Of a stretch of DNA of 64,000 nucleotides, positions 24,821 through 34,739 are shown piece by piece. The stretch is from NCBI RefSeq assembly GCF_964199755.1, contig NC_133900.1, forward strand, positions 22,483,701 to 22,547,700, in the 5' to 3' direction. The position numbers and the translations under genes are program-made. The stretch's first letter is position 1. Every line of letters begins with the position of its first letter. This DNA is from Larus michahellis. Taxonomy: Eukaryota > Chordata > Aves > Charadriiformes > Laridae. The notes below the pieces were generated by a model. The model did not search any database. It saw nothing but the letters and a program-made list of their open reading frames with translations, and was not told the DNA's origin.

Positions 24821-26287
24821 CATGGTAACTTCTGGCTGTGCTCTGGTTGTACACTGAAGTACTGTGCCCTTGTAATTGCAGGTATACATGTGCCAAGCTT
24901 TCCTGATGGAGCATTAGACACCTTTGCCCAAACTTTCCTGGTTGTGCTCTTTTAGGGTACACGTGTTTTAGGATACTCATAGCCAGATTTATTTTACTGA
25001 GACTGGTGACCAGCCTGCATGCAGCACACGGTGACAAAACACACAGGGTGCAAAATTCAAACCCAGGCGAGGGATGCTTTGCAATATTCCTTCTATTTAA
25101 CAAACTCTCCTCGTGCCTGCAGGAATTTATGGATTAAGTCTCCTGGGTGGATGCAGGCAACATACTACGGGATATTTTTTTTTACCTGCTAAATATATCT
25201 CTCTATTTCTTGATGGGTTTCCACAGACCTTGGGAGCTTTGCAAGTTTCACTTTGCAAGTGTTAACTGTAAAGCAACTATTGTGCCATTTTGCTAGTATT
25301 TTAAATAACACCAGGTTATATGGAGGCCTTCCATTTCTGATATCCTCAGTTATCTGTGGCTGATGGGTAAGAAGGTCACGCAGTACAGTACAGGTGTATC
25401 AGTCCAAGCAGACTTGAAATGTATTTAGAGGTCTAAGATTTGTGAGCAGGAACATGGGGAATGGAGTGAGGGACGAATAGGAACATTTCTGGTGCCTCCT
25501 ATCCGGGGGGGTCCTCGCTTTGACTGGGTCTCCTGGGCCATGAGTTACATCCCTTGCCTCTGCTGATTTCCTCTGCGTGACATTTTACACCCAGCAGGTA
25601 CATGGCCAAAAACCTAAAGGTTAAGACAAAGATGAGTCAAACCAAAACAGCACCCAGTATTTTTCCATTCCTGATCCTTCTCCACTTTGTGTGAGTTTTG
25701 GAGCAGGCAGCTGGTAGAGGAGGATGGTAAAGTCCCTTCCCTTAGACCTGTGCTACTGGGTCTGCCATTTTGACCCTTGTTTCTGGGAAGTTTTAACCAA
25801 ATGGTTTCTCACTGGACCTTCCTGGTAGTTTTGAAGAGACGATATACGTGGGAAATGATTTCTGCTAAAGTTAGAATTACACCCAGTGGCCATATCTGCC
25901 ATTTGGCAGATAGATAGAGGATATATCAAAGCCTTGGTGCTATAATGAAACAGAGTAAAAGGGAGCTTTTTAATTATAATTTCTATTTAGAAGGGATCAT
26001 GCACTGAAACTAAGCTGGGGTGATCTCCACTGGGCTGCCCAGTATCTAAACGTGCCATGTAAAACGTGTCATTTTTAGGGTTTTTTGTATACGTGACTTA
26101 TTTTTGATGTTTGACGGCAAACATTGTTAGACTGCATTATCAGAGGTTATGTTATAGCAAAAGTGTTTGGAAAACAGCACAACAGTGAGTGGTTTGAGGC
26201 AGCCCAGACCTGCCTTTCCCAAGAGCGTCTCTGAAACTGCTGCTGCACCTCTGTGACGCAAAACTGCAGTCTTTAATGACCTGAGCG

Positions 26288-26353
26288 CAATAATAATAAT
26301 CTAAATAGTAATGATAATAATACTTCTAGGGAGCTATAATAATAATAATAATT
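26288..26353. repeat. Interrupted (AAT)n microsatellite
   Basis: AATAATAATAAT, then CTAAATAGTAATG, ATAATAATA, a GC-containing interruption, and a second run ATAATAATAATAATAATT. Two AAT runs separated by a short unique stretch. Confidence 0.85.
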
Positions 26354-26596
26354 TTGCAGCTGATCTTTGTTTGTGTTTCCCTTTGTGGTGCTGGCTGGAG
26401 GGGACGCACAGCCAGGGGGCCGGGCACGGCAGCGGGGTCTTTCTGGCATGCACCATTATTTCCAAATCAGCAGCTTTCTTTTGACCTGCCCTAAACTCTG
26501 GCCTATTCAGAGGAATAATGCCTGCAGGGGAGATACCTCCAGTATAGCTCTTAGTCCCTTTGTAATGGCTGATGGCTTTCTCAGATCCCTTTTTTT

Positions 26597-26622
26597 ATAT
26601 ACATATATATATATATGTATGT
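26597..26622. repeat. (TA)n/(TG) microsatellite
   Basis: TATATACATATATATATATA followed by TGTATG; a dinucleotide run flanked by poly-T on the left and T/G-rich sequence on the right. Confidence 0.85.
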
Positions 26623-27192
26623 TTGGTTTTGGGTTTTTTTTGTCTAGAAATGCATCTGAGAGATTTGTGAGATAGGGTTGATTAAATCCCAGCTGTGCCA
26701 TACAAGTCTGAGTCCCAGAAATGTCAGGACAGTTTCCAAGGTGGGCAGCACAAGGTCTGCCCGAGAGACCTGTCATCCTCGGGAGACATGTAACATTGCC
26801 CTCCTTCCCAGGTGCTAAAAAGACACTAGGACTCATAGCATGGGAATATTTAATGGGGAGGGGACAGTGCTTGTCAACAGACCCTTTTCCACATGGAGGC
26901 CCTAGAAGTTCATTCCAAAGCGTAGCTATTGCTGGTAACAGTAGGTATTGCAAAGGTACTACCATGGGCTGGGCTCCACAGTGCCCCTTGCCATGTGGCT
27001 TTGCCACATTTCACCCAAAATAGGGCTGAACTGAATGCAACAAATCAGCTTTTCCTTTCTGAGGTTATTTAGGGGGATTTTGGAAGTCTCTTTTAAGGCT
27101 TGTGAGGACGAGTCATTGAAGGCACTGCCTTGTTAGCTCCCCCAGGAAGAAAGGGCTGGCCCTAGAGAGACCCTTGTGGGGGAGGAGAGGGC

Positions 27193-27229
27193 TTCTTTTT
27201 TCTTTTTCCCTTTTTTTAATTTTTTTTTG
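27193..27229. repeat. T-rich low-complexity tract
   Basis: Runs of T broken only by single C, CCC and AA. Likely neutral low-complexity DNA. Confidence 0.75.
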
Positions 27230-27749
27230 AGATAAATGATTTTGCCCAAATGAGAAATGTGCAGTCCAGAGGCCATACTGTATTTTTCTCAGCTTGCCTT
27301 CTCTCCCACCTCTGAGTATAACATCAGCCAAAAGGCCCACCCACCAAAATCAAAAAGCACCAGCAAGTCTGTCCTGGGGCTTTGTGGGAGCACTGGGCGG
27401 GGGGCTGTCTCAGACCTCCATGCTCCTTCCTGAGCCCGGCAGTGGTCGTGATGAGGGGAAGCCATTGCTGTCCATAAAAGAGACATTCCAGCCAGAAAAT
27501 CCTGCCCAGAGTCCATGGCACTGTGAGGATCTCCTAGGGGAGCTGGGTTACCATAGCCAGTCAATATTTTTATGTTTTGTGGATACCTTTCAGCTGTGGC
27601 ATTTTAATGACAAATCTAAGCTGGTTTTAGATACAAAACTTCCAAGTCCAACAATTATTTTTTTTTCCACTGAATTTGTTTCAAAAAATAGGGAAATAAA
27701 TCTTTAAGCCCCATCTATTAAGGATTTTCTCCACAGAGAGAAGATCAAG

Positions 27750-28080
27750 TTGCAAACCACCAAAGAAATACAGAGTATTTCAACTGATTATGTTCTGTTC
27801 GTTGCCATTAAGACCTCTATGGTTTCCCAGCTGTTGCAGACTAATACCGCTGCAGTATTACAGTTTCACATTTGTGAGTTAGCTCGACAGCTTTCAAGCC
27901 GGTGGCTGTGTGAGAGGCATTCACAAGCTCCGCATTCAGACCGTCGCTGCCATCGGTCTCCGAGGCTGGACAGGCTGGCGATTGACTATGTCAACACAAT
28001 GAATAAACCAGGACGTTTCCCCAGCACAAAGAGAATGCTATTTTTTCCAAGAAAGACACGTTACCAAATTTCCAATTGAA
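27750..28080. promoter_or_regulatory. Candidate conserved non-coding block with CpGs
   Basis: Sequence without simple repeats that retains several CpGs (27899-27985, e.g. GACCGTCGCTGCCATCGG) in an otherwise CpG-poor neighbourhood. A plus-strand frame of 109 codons spans it but has no recognisable product; open frames of this size arise by chance in such sequence. CpG retention can mark an unmethylated, constrained element. Inference only. Confidence 0.22.
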
Positions 28081-29557
28081 GTGAACTCACCCCATTTGTT
28101 GGATTGTCTTGTGAAGAGACTAATCGGAAAGTCCAGAAAACTGGGCTGTATTATCGACTCTGCTGAGGAGTCATTCCGTAACCCAAGGCGAGCCACTTAC
28201 CACCTCTTTGCCTGCAACTCCCCATATAAACTGAAGAAAAATCAAAGAAAATCAATATCTTTCCCCACCCTTTGCTTTTGCCAAGTGTTTTAAAATATTC
28301 AGGTGAAAGGCGGTAGGCAAGTGGAAACCATCGCGCATTGGAAAACATTTCCATTGTTGCTGTTTTACAGCAAGCTGCGGGAGGAAAGCAACAATTTGAC
28401 ATCATCACTTTGAAGAGAGGGAGAAAAGCAATGCTGCTTGAACTAAAAAGGGATTTGCTTTATTTTGTTAATTGCAGTCCGTTTGAAAAATGATACTTAG
28501 CCTGCCAGTGGAGCGCTAATTAATGTTAGGATGTGGTACGCCATATAATAAAGGCTGCTGTTGAGGAATGTGAATGAAGAAGGGATTGTTCCCAGGGTGT
28601 TGATGGGTAAACAAGATTGCTGTAGAGGTGGGCCGCAGGTGAGCTTGACTTGGCGTTTTTGCAAGCTGTGGCCTTGCTCTTTGTGTTCATTAGTGGACGT
28701 TTTCCATGGAGCGAAACTGACGAAGAGAGAAATCCTGCCCTTTTAGCCACCACTGACCGAGCCTTAGGTTTTTAGATGCAGCAGTCTTTAGGATGGGGAG
28801 GTGCTCAGGGCGGCGTCATTAAAAAGTTACGTGATGAGCCATCGTCATTTTAAAAACGTCGTTAAGATTCTGTTTCTCGCACTGTAATTTTATCCGATAC
28901 TTTGCCTGTTTGCCTGGTTGTACATGGTAGCGTGTGACTTTGGCCTTTACACTCAGTTTAGTATCGTCAGCATTTGGATTTTGTGTCTTTAATCTCTTCA
29001 GTTTTCCCCTTGATCATTTTTGTTGTTCAGACAGAAACAGGCTGTATAATACCCCGTTCAGGGAGAAAATTTGCTTTTCTCTCTGCTCCCCAATTATTTA
29101 GGGAAGTTTTCTTGGTCTGTCACAGAGGCTTCTGGCTTTGCATTTAAGACCTTTCCCACACAGACCCCTGGAGGAGCACTTTGATGGTGTATATTGATAA
29201 TATACAATTATCTCACCACCACCACCATGATTGTCTTCTGCAGCCATTCTTGATGCCACTGCTGGCATTGGGGAACCCAGGAAAGCACGAGAGCAGAGAA
29301 TTAAATTGCAAAGAGCATACAATTATTATTGTAACTAAGAGCTTTTCTTGCAGTGGTGCTCCCGAACCCTTTTGGCTTGGGTAGCTGGAGACCTGTTCTT
29401 CTGGCCCTTTGCTCCCCTTGCCCACGTCTCTCCCTGGGTAGCTTCAGCTGAGCACAGGACCCATCTCAGCATCAATTTTAGGTGCCCACCAACCATTCCG
29501 ATACATCTGTATCGAAGGTAAAAACCCACTAGTGATGTATTTAAGAAATCATCCTGG

Positions 29558-29572
29558 AATAATAATAATAAT
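29558..29572. repeat. (AAT)n microsatellite
   Basis: Five AAT/ATA units, AATAATAATAATAAT. Confidence 0.8.
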
Positions 29573-30835
29573 GTTCCCAAATTGTGTTATATTTGATATG
29601 ACCATCTAAACAACTGTGGGAAGTATAATCCTCACAGACAGACTGGGAAGGGTGAATCTGAGGCAAGCAGAGATATGTGACCGACTGTGACTTAGTTGCA
29701 GATAAGCCCAGCTGTATTCTGCTGGGAAATTCAGTGCTCGGAAGGGTTTTTTCCTCCCTTTTCTTTTGTACTGTACAACAGGGTGAGCCTTGAGAACATT
29801 TCCTTCTAGCCATATCAGAACAGTTTGCGGGCAGTCCTAGCACAGGACCAGGCTTTTCAGCAGGTGTGTTTTATTCAGGTATTGGAAAGAAAATCCTCCA
29901 ACAAACTGTGAGGAGGTTGCTACCACAAGTTACCTGAGCAGTACTGAGTATTTCATGAACCCTTCGTGAGCTCAGACTCACCAACCACCCGCAGGATGTG
30001 TTCGCTTCTTTAGCAGATAGACAAATATGAGTATGAGCAATGAAGGAGGAATATCCTCTGCTGGAAGAAAACTAGGAAAAAGATATATTGAAATAGTTGT
30101 GAGTGCTTACACTCATTACTCAAAGTCAGAGGAAGGAGCTGAGGGTCAAAGGAAGGACACTGAGTCCAATCAAGGGTGTGTAGAGGCAACTTGTGGTTGT
30201 TAGCCGGCCAACGTTAGTGTCACCATGCTGTCAGCAGTCCTCCTTCATTTCATTAAGGAGTGTCCAGTGGAGCACAGCTGGAGGAGGAACAGCTCAGTAC
30301 CTCCCCAAACAGCAATGCTCTTGCAGCTGCCGGCGCTGGGAAAGGCACAGCAGCTTCCGTCCAGGTGCTGTACAGCCACCAGCTGTTGTGGTGACACCCC
30401 GTGTGGAACATCTGGAGCTGGAGCTCACCAGTCTGACCCCTCCAGGGCTTTCTGAATAGGGGTACCTAGAGTACATGGTGGTCAAAAGTTTTTCCAGCGC
30501 ACTGGAGATGCTTTTCCTGCCAGTGTGATATGCCAGCAGATGAGGGAAAAGGCAGAGGATTGACCAAACCTTTTGTGAGAAGAATATTTCATCTGGAAAA
30601 TGCGGTTTTGAAAAATGGAATTGTATTGTGACCAAAAGGCTTACTCTGATGAAATGAAGTGGTTTCTTCTTTGGAAGGAGGAAAAAAGAGAATATAATTT
30701 TGATATAGAGAGGTATCCTAGAGTGGATTGCTGCTTCTAAAAGTTGCTTTTTTTCTTTTCTAGAAATAGCTAGGAATTCTTGCACCATTGCATTTTTAAC
30801 TCCCTGATCCAAAGGGAGAATTATTTTGGATTAGC

Positions 30836-30868
30836 AAAAAAAAATAAAAATAAAACTAACAAAAAAAT
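30836..30868. repeat. A-rich low-complexity tract
   Basis: Poly-A interrupted by T and C (AAAATAAAAATAAAAC then AAAAAAATCC). No LINE or SINE body precedes it. Confidence 0.75.
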
Positions 30869-32493
30869 CCTACTTGATAACAATTTTATTTACCTCTTTC
30901 TCTATATCCCTATATACTTTTTCTACAACCCTGCTGGCTTTAAAGTTCCATAGGTTAACAATTTTTGCAACTGCACCATTTATATGGTGTGGAGATATCC
31001 TTTTTGGCAGCCCAATATTCCAGAGTTGCATTATATTTCATGTGGAAAAGCAGAACTTTCCCAGATGTGCAATCACAGAATTTTGTGATTTTTGAGATTT
31101 ACCTTGATATGGCCAAAGCCAAATTTTAGTGATTGTAAACAATGGTGAAATCGTTTGATCAGCGTGGAGCAGAGTACAGAATGAATTTATTTTTTTCAGT
31201 CTTCAAAGGATCATTAGCTATTTTAGAAAATGCCAATGTGTGAACAAAAGTCTTAAAAAGAGAACTTGGGTAAGAGCTCCTTTTGTTTCCAGTGTCTCTC
31301 TCCGCTTCCCACACACATTCAGCCCACTTCTGGATTTATATTTAAGGCAGAGAGAGCTCCAGGCTGTTTGTACAACGAAGTTGGCAGGAGGCAATCTTTC
31401 ATTCAGTCGCACAATTGTGCCCTCAGAATATAAGCTCTGAAAACAACTAATATGGTAATTAAATGATTTGAAAAGATACCTAATAAAATAAACAGTTTCA
31501 CATCATCTCAGTAATAAAAGTAATCTTACTTTCAGAAAGTGCCTTTTACCTTGAAGGCTTGCAGAGCCCCCACCACTGCCGGCAGGTTGCACGTGTCCAG
31601 CCGTGGATCAGAGGCTGGTGAAAGGCACTCCTCCCCATCAGGAGGACCCCCAGCCTTCAGCATGACATGCGCCGCAACCTGCTGAGGAAGGGGAACCCAA
31701 AGCCAGTTTTGGCGTGGGAAAGCCATGACTGTTATCAGTGCTGTGTCTCAGAAATGACATGCTGTTACAACCGGAGCCCCCGGCGTGGCAACGTGTGGAC
31801 CTCATGTGTGTTGGTCAGCATTCAGAGCTTTGTCTCCACACGAAGACTCTCTGGGTGTTCGTGTGTATACACCATGTTGGGCTTCACGATCATTACCTGG
31901 TGGGGCTACAGAAATCTGCAACCGGCCATTTAATCTAGAAGTAATCAAAATAAATCTGAAGAAATGTTTTACTTCAAGACTCGCTTCCTTGTAAGGGATC
32001 GAAATATATATTATGATTCAAAAGATGCCTTTTTGTTTCTATATATACAAAAAGACATTGGGAGGTTGCCTACCTCAGAGTCCCAAAGCCAACATCCTGA
32101 AACAACGTCATGACACAGTGCCACCCTATTTTTCGACCTCTCTTTTCCCTTCTTTGGAAATATACTTTCACAGCTCTGTTGAAGCAGAGGACAGGTCCCT
32201 AGATTCCTTACCGAAGGAGCAGATAGTGTCTGCTCAGTCGCAATGGTGTAGTCATTAGGGCTTCAGTGAGCCTTGGCTTGACATAGATATGATTTTATTA
32301 AGAATGAATGTTAGCGATTCATAGTCATACTTCAGATTTCCTTTCACTCAGGAGTTTCGTGTTTGTAGCCAAGTTATTCTCTTATCACTACATGCAACTT
32401 TCACAAGTGCAATGGAAGGAAAGGAGAATTTAATTTCAGCTATCCCTGCTTTTCCAGCTTAGCCCCTTCCTTTTGCTGCTTCTTGTCATCCCC

Positions 32494-32850
32494 TCAGCCT
32501 CGCAACGCGGCCACAGGCTCTCGCATGAGGACTCCATGAGGAGTGCTGTGACCTGAGTGCCGGGGCACCGCACTCCGTCCTGAAAAGGAGTGACCGGAAG
32601 ATGATGAGGTTTGATGTGCCTCCATCTTAGACATCTGCATCTCCAAACCTCCCCGGACCAGTTCTGCTAACAGAAGACGCCGCGCTGCTGCTGCTCCTTC
32701 AGGCCTGGTGTTTTGCTTGATCTCCCTCACACCAGAATATGCACGCAAAGCCATGTTTCCACTGGTGTGTTTTTCTTTTAAAGTAACTCTTGCGGAGAAC
32801 AAATCATTTCTGCCTGTTGCATCCACAATACTGGGGGTAAAGATGAGCAC
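32494..32850 (-). other. 118-codon open frame of unknown status; possible conserved block
   Basis: A minus-strand frame of 118 codons that starts at an ATG near 32850 and stops at 32494. It is more balanced in amino-acid use than the other frames (it contains EGAAAARRLLLAELVRGG, a possible amphipathic helix at about residues 52-69, and a serine/histidine-rich tail), but I recognise no family. The DNA is non-repetitive with some CpG. It could be a chance frame in a conserved non-coding element, part of a long non-coding transcript, or much less likely a small exon. No partner exons were found around it. Confidence 0.15.
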
Positions 32851-33503
32851 AGAAAAGTAACTGAGAGTCTACTTATTATCCTCTTGTAACTGTATCTCGG
32901 AGGTAGACAATTGCCCTGGGCTTAGATTCTCTAAAAAATTATGTGTATCAAAAGGGATCTTGTACAGGCAAAAAGCAGTCGATTTTTCCAAGAGCAGCTT
33001 GCCATTTTAAGCAGTTGTTGGCTTAATAAGTGAAATAGCTTAGGGCTATATGCATGCCATAATGATTGCATTTTGTAAGAAAAGACCGTGCCTATGGGTC
33101 TCAAAGTTTCGGAGCCAAGACTAGTCATTTTTGTGGTCTTTAAGTCGCAACCCCAAGCTATTCTCAGCATCGTAGATAAGGGGTAGCTGATCATAGAATA
33201 ACACTGATTTTAAAATAACTAACCACAGCAAAATTAAAATGACCTAGTCAAGTAATACAAAGAGCGTATGATTGACAAGATAGCTGTTCTTTGAAATGTA
33301 CTGTAGGCGGTAAATAGCATCTTATGCCCATGAGCTATTTTCTACCTTAAAGCCCAAGAATAATGATCTGGCATCTGTCCTTCCTGAGCGTGAGGCTTCA
33401 GCTCTGAAAGCTGCCACAGCTCCCTCCAAACACCTCTGGAAACCATAGCAGTGCTGCGCTCGTGGCTTGTAACTGTATCACGGCATTCTTCTCTTTTTTC
33501 TCG
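32851..33503. other. Non-coding sequence; no gene seen
   Basis: AT-leaning unique sequence with no repeat or convincing frame. Confidence 0.6.
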
Positions 33504-33522
33504 CCCCCCCACCCCCCCCACC
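33504..33522. repeat. Poly-C tract with one interruption
   Basis: CCCCCCCACCCCCCCCACC, a nearly pure C run (G run on the minus strand) and a likely site of length polymorphism and sequencing error. Confidence 0.85.
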
Positions 33523-33599
33523 AAGTGTTTCCCTCTAATGTAAACAGCTGCACAGGGTGGAAATGGAACGTTTCGCCTCTTACACTTGTGCTTAAGTGG

Positions 33600-34140
33600 A
33601 TTTAACTTACATTCGCGTTTCTTCGGGGTGGGCAGAGAGACAAGGAAATGCAATATCAGCAGGTCCAATTTCTGATTTATCTTTGTCCCCATCAAAATTC
33701 AAGCGGCAACCAAGATTTTGTTGAACTGCAATCCAGATAACTTCACCTAACGCCACAGAGTTCAAACGGCTGCCAAGCTGTTCTGCGCAACCCCTTTCTG
33801 GCAAAGGCGCGCGTTGACTGTGTGCGGCTCGGGTGCCCGGGACCGCATCGTATGCCTGCGAGTTGTGTATTCTGCGCAACCTGATCCAGGCTGTGGTCTT
33901 TGTGCGTTGTGGCGTAAAATATTGCGGGTTTGCACCATGCCTCGGCTCTGCTGCGGGAGAGTTTGCTTTTTACTTGGAAGGGGTTTTCTTTCTGTCATTG
34001 TCACAGCAGGGCCATGGGAGAGCTGCAGAAAGTGTGAGACCGTTCCTGTTCCGTATTTCTACTGAAGTCGTCGCAAGGCGCTGTTTATCACCGCCTTACA
34101 ATCACTCTCATGTTTCCAGCGGTGCCCCGTTGTGCAGCAT
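33600..34140. promoter_or_regulatory. CpG-rich candidate regulatory block
   Basis: In a CpG-poor neighbourhood this stretch holds roughly two dozen CpGs, concentrated at 33780-34130. It includes GGCGCGCGTT at about 33806-33815, two copies of CTGCGCAAC (33783-33791 and 33871-33879), TGTGCGTTGTGGCGTAAAAT near 33900 and AGTCGTCGCAAGGCGCTG near 34065. It is too small and too moderate in GC for a classical promoter island, but may be an unmethylated enhancer or orphan CpG patch. The overlapping short frames on both strands are by-products of base composition. Confidence 0.3.
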
Positions 34141-34237
34141 ATTGCAAATATAATCACGTAGGAGCGCAAACTATCCCTGCCCAAGGCCCTGATACCCAGT
34201 GGGAAAGGGTGCCTTCCTCCCTCTCCAGATCTTTGCC

Positions 34238-34254
34238 TTTTTTTTTTTTTTTTT
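34238..34254. repeat. Poly-T tract
   Basis: Seventeen T. It is one of four long T or A homopolymers between 34.2 and 34.75 kb. Confidence 0.85.
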
Positions 34255-34385
34255 CCATCCCTTGTATACGCTGGAATGCAAGCTGATGAACAGAAAGCTT
34301 TTGGAACATGTCAGATGGCTTTGTAGAAAGCAAAATGCTCCCTCTTTCGGGACTGGTATGTTTTCTGATGTTGTCGTGAACGGGG

Positions 34386-34412
34386 TTTTTTTTATTATTT
34401 TTTTTTCTTTTT
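34386..34412. repeat. T-rich low-complexity tract
   Basis: TTTTTTTTATTATTTTTTTT followed by TCTTTTT. Confidence 0.8.
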
Positions 34413-34564
34413 AAGTAAAAAGGAGAATTGTAACTTCCTTTACACCAGTACATTAGCATAATACGTTCCTGCCTTCAGGTGCTGTATGTCATTGTTATGA
34501 GTACATTTTGACATCTCTCGCACTTCCAGCGGTCCAAAGATCCATGACAGAGCTGAATGAAAAC

Positions 34565-34586
34565 TTTTTTTTTTTTTTTTCTTTTT
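34565..34586. repeat. Poly-T tract
   Basis: Sixteen T, one C, then five T. Confidence 0.8.
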
Positions 34587-34726
34587 GACTTGGCAGGAGC
34601 AGTAAGAATACATAAAACCTGCCAGCTGTCAAGGATGTAAATGGTGATTTTGTTTCACTTTTTTAATGAATTAAAGCGGGATTGAAATCTGTCCAAAGAC
34701 AGCATGTTTGGCCTTGCAAGGAAAGG

Positions 34727-34738
34727 AAAAAAAAAAAA
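34727..34738. repeat. Poly-A tract
   Basis: Twelve A, followed by a second purine run and then TTTTTTTT at about 34752. Confidence 0.75.
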
Positions 34739-34739
34739 T

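Larger units (their letters stand above)
18046..26286. other. Long unique non-coding sequence; no gene seen
   Basis: No young repeats. The region 19300-19870 is treated as a candidate element below. A purine-rich stretch lies at 21345-21470, which explains the lysine-rich end of the plus-strand frame at 21124-21504. G-rich purine sequence at 22530-22880 explains overlapping frames on both strands (largest 160 codons, minus strand, 22190-22672). None has a recognisable domain or believable exon structure. Simple tracts: (AGC)6 at 21213-21231, poly-A at about 21661-21673, poly-T at 24807-24820. Confidence 0.6.
26354..32493. other. Non-coding sequence; no gene seen
   Basis: Contains the largest chance frames of the window on the minus strand (26507-27007, 166 codons; 30294-30812, 172 codons). 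Neither shows a domain, and the first begins in, and runs through, simple AT sequence. T-rich tract at 27193-27229, AAT run at 29558-29572, A-rich tract at 30836-30868. CNE-like texture at 27750-28080 and around 28490-28560 (GCTAATTAATG, CCATATAATAAAGG) and 28815-28865 (TTACGTGATG). Confidence 0.55.

Noticed and set aside
26507..27007. 166-codon minus-strand frame
   Set aside because: Its end is translated from a TA microsatellite and T-rich tract; no recognisable family.
30294..30812. Longest frame of the window, 172 codons on the minus strand
   Set aside because: No recognisable domain, biased composition, no flanking exon signals; length is within chance for 64 kb in six frames.
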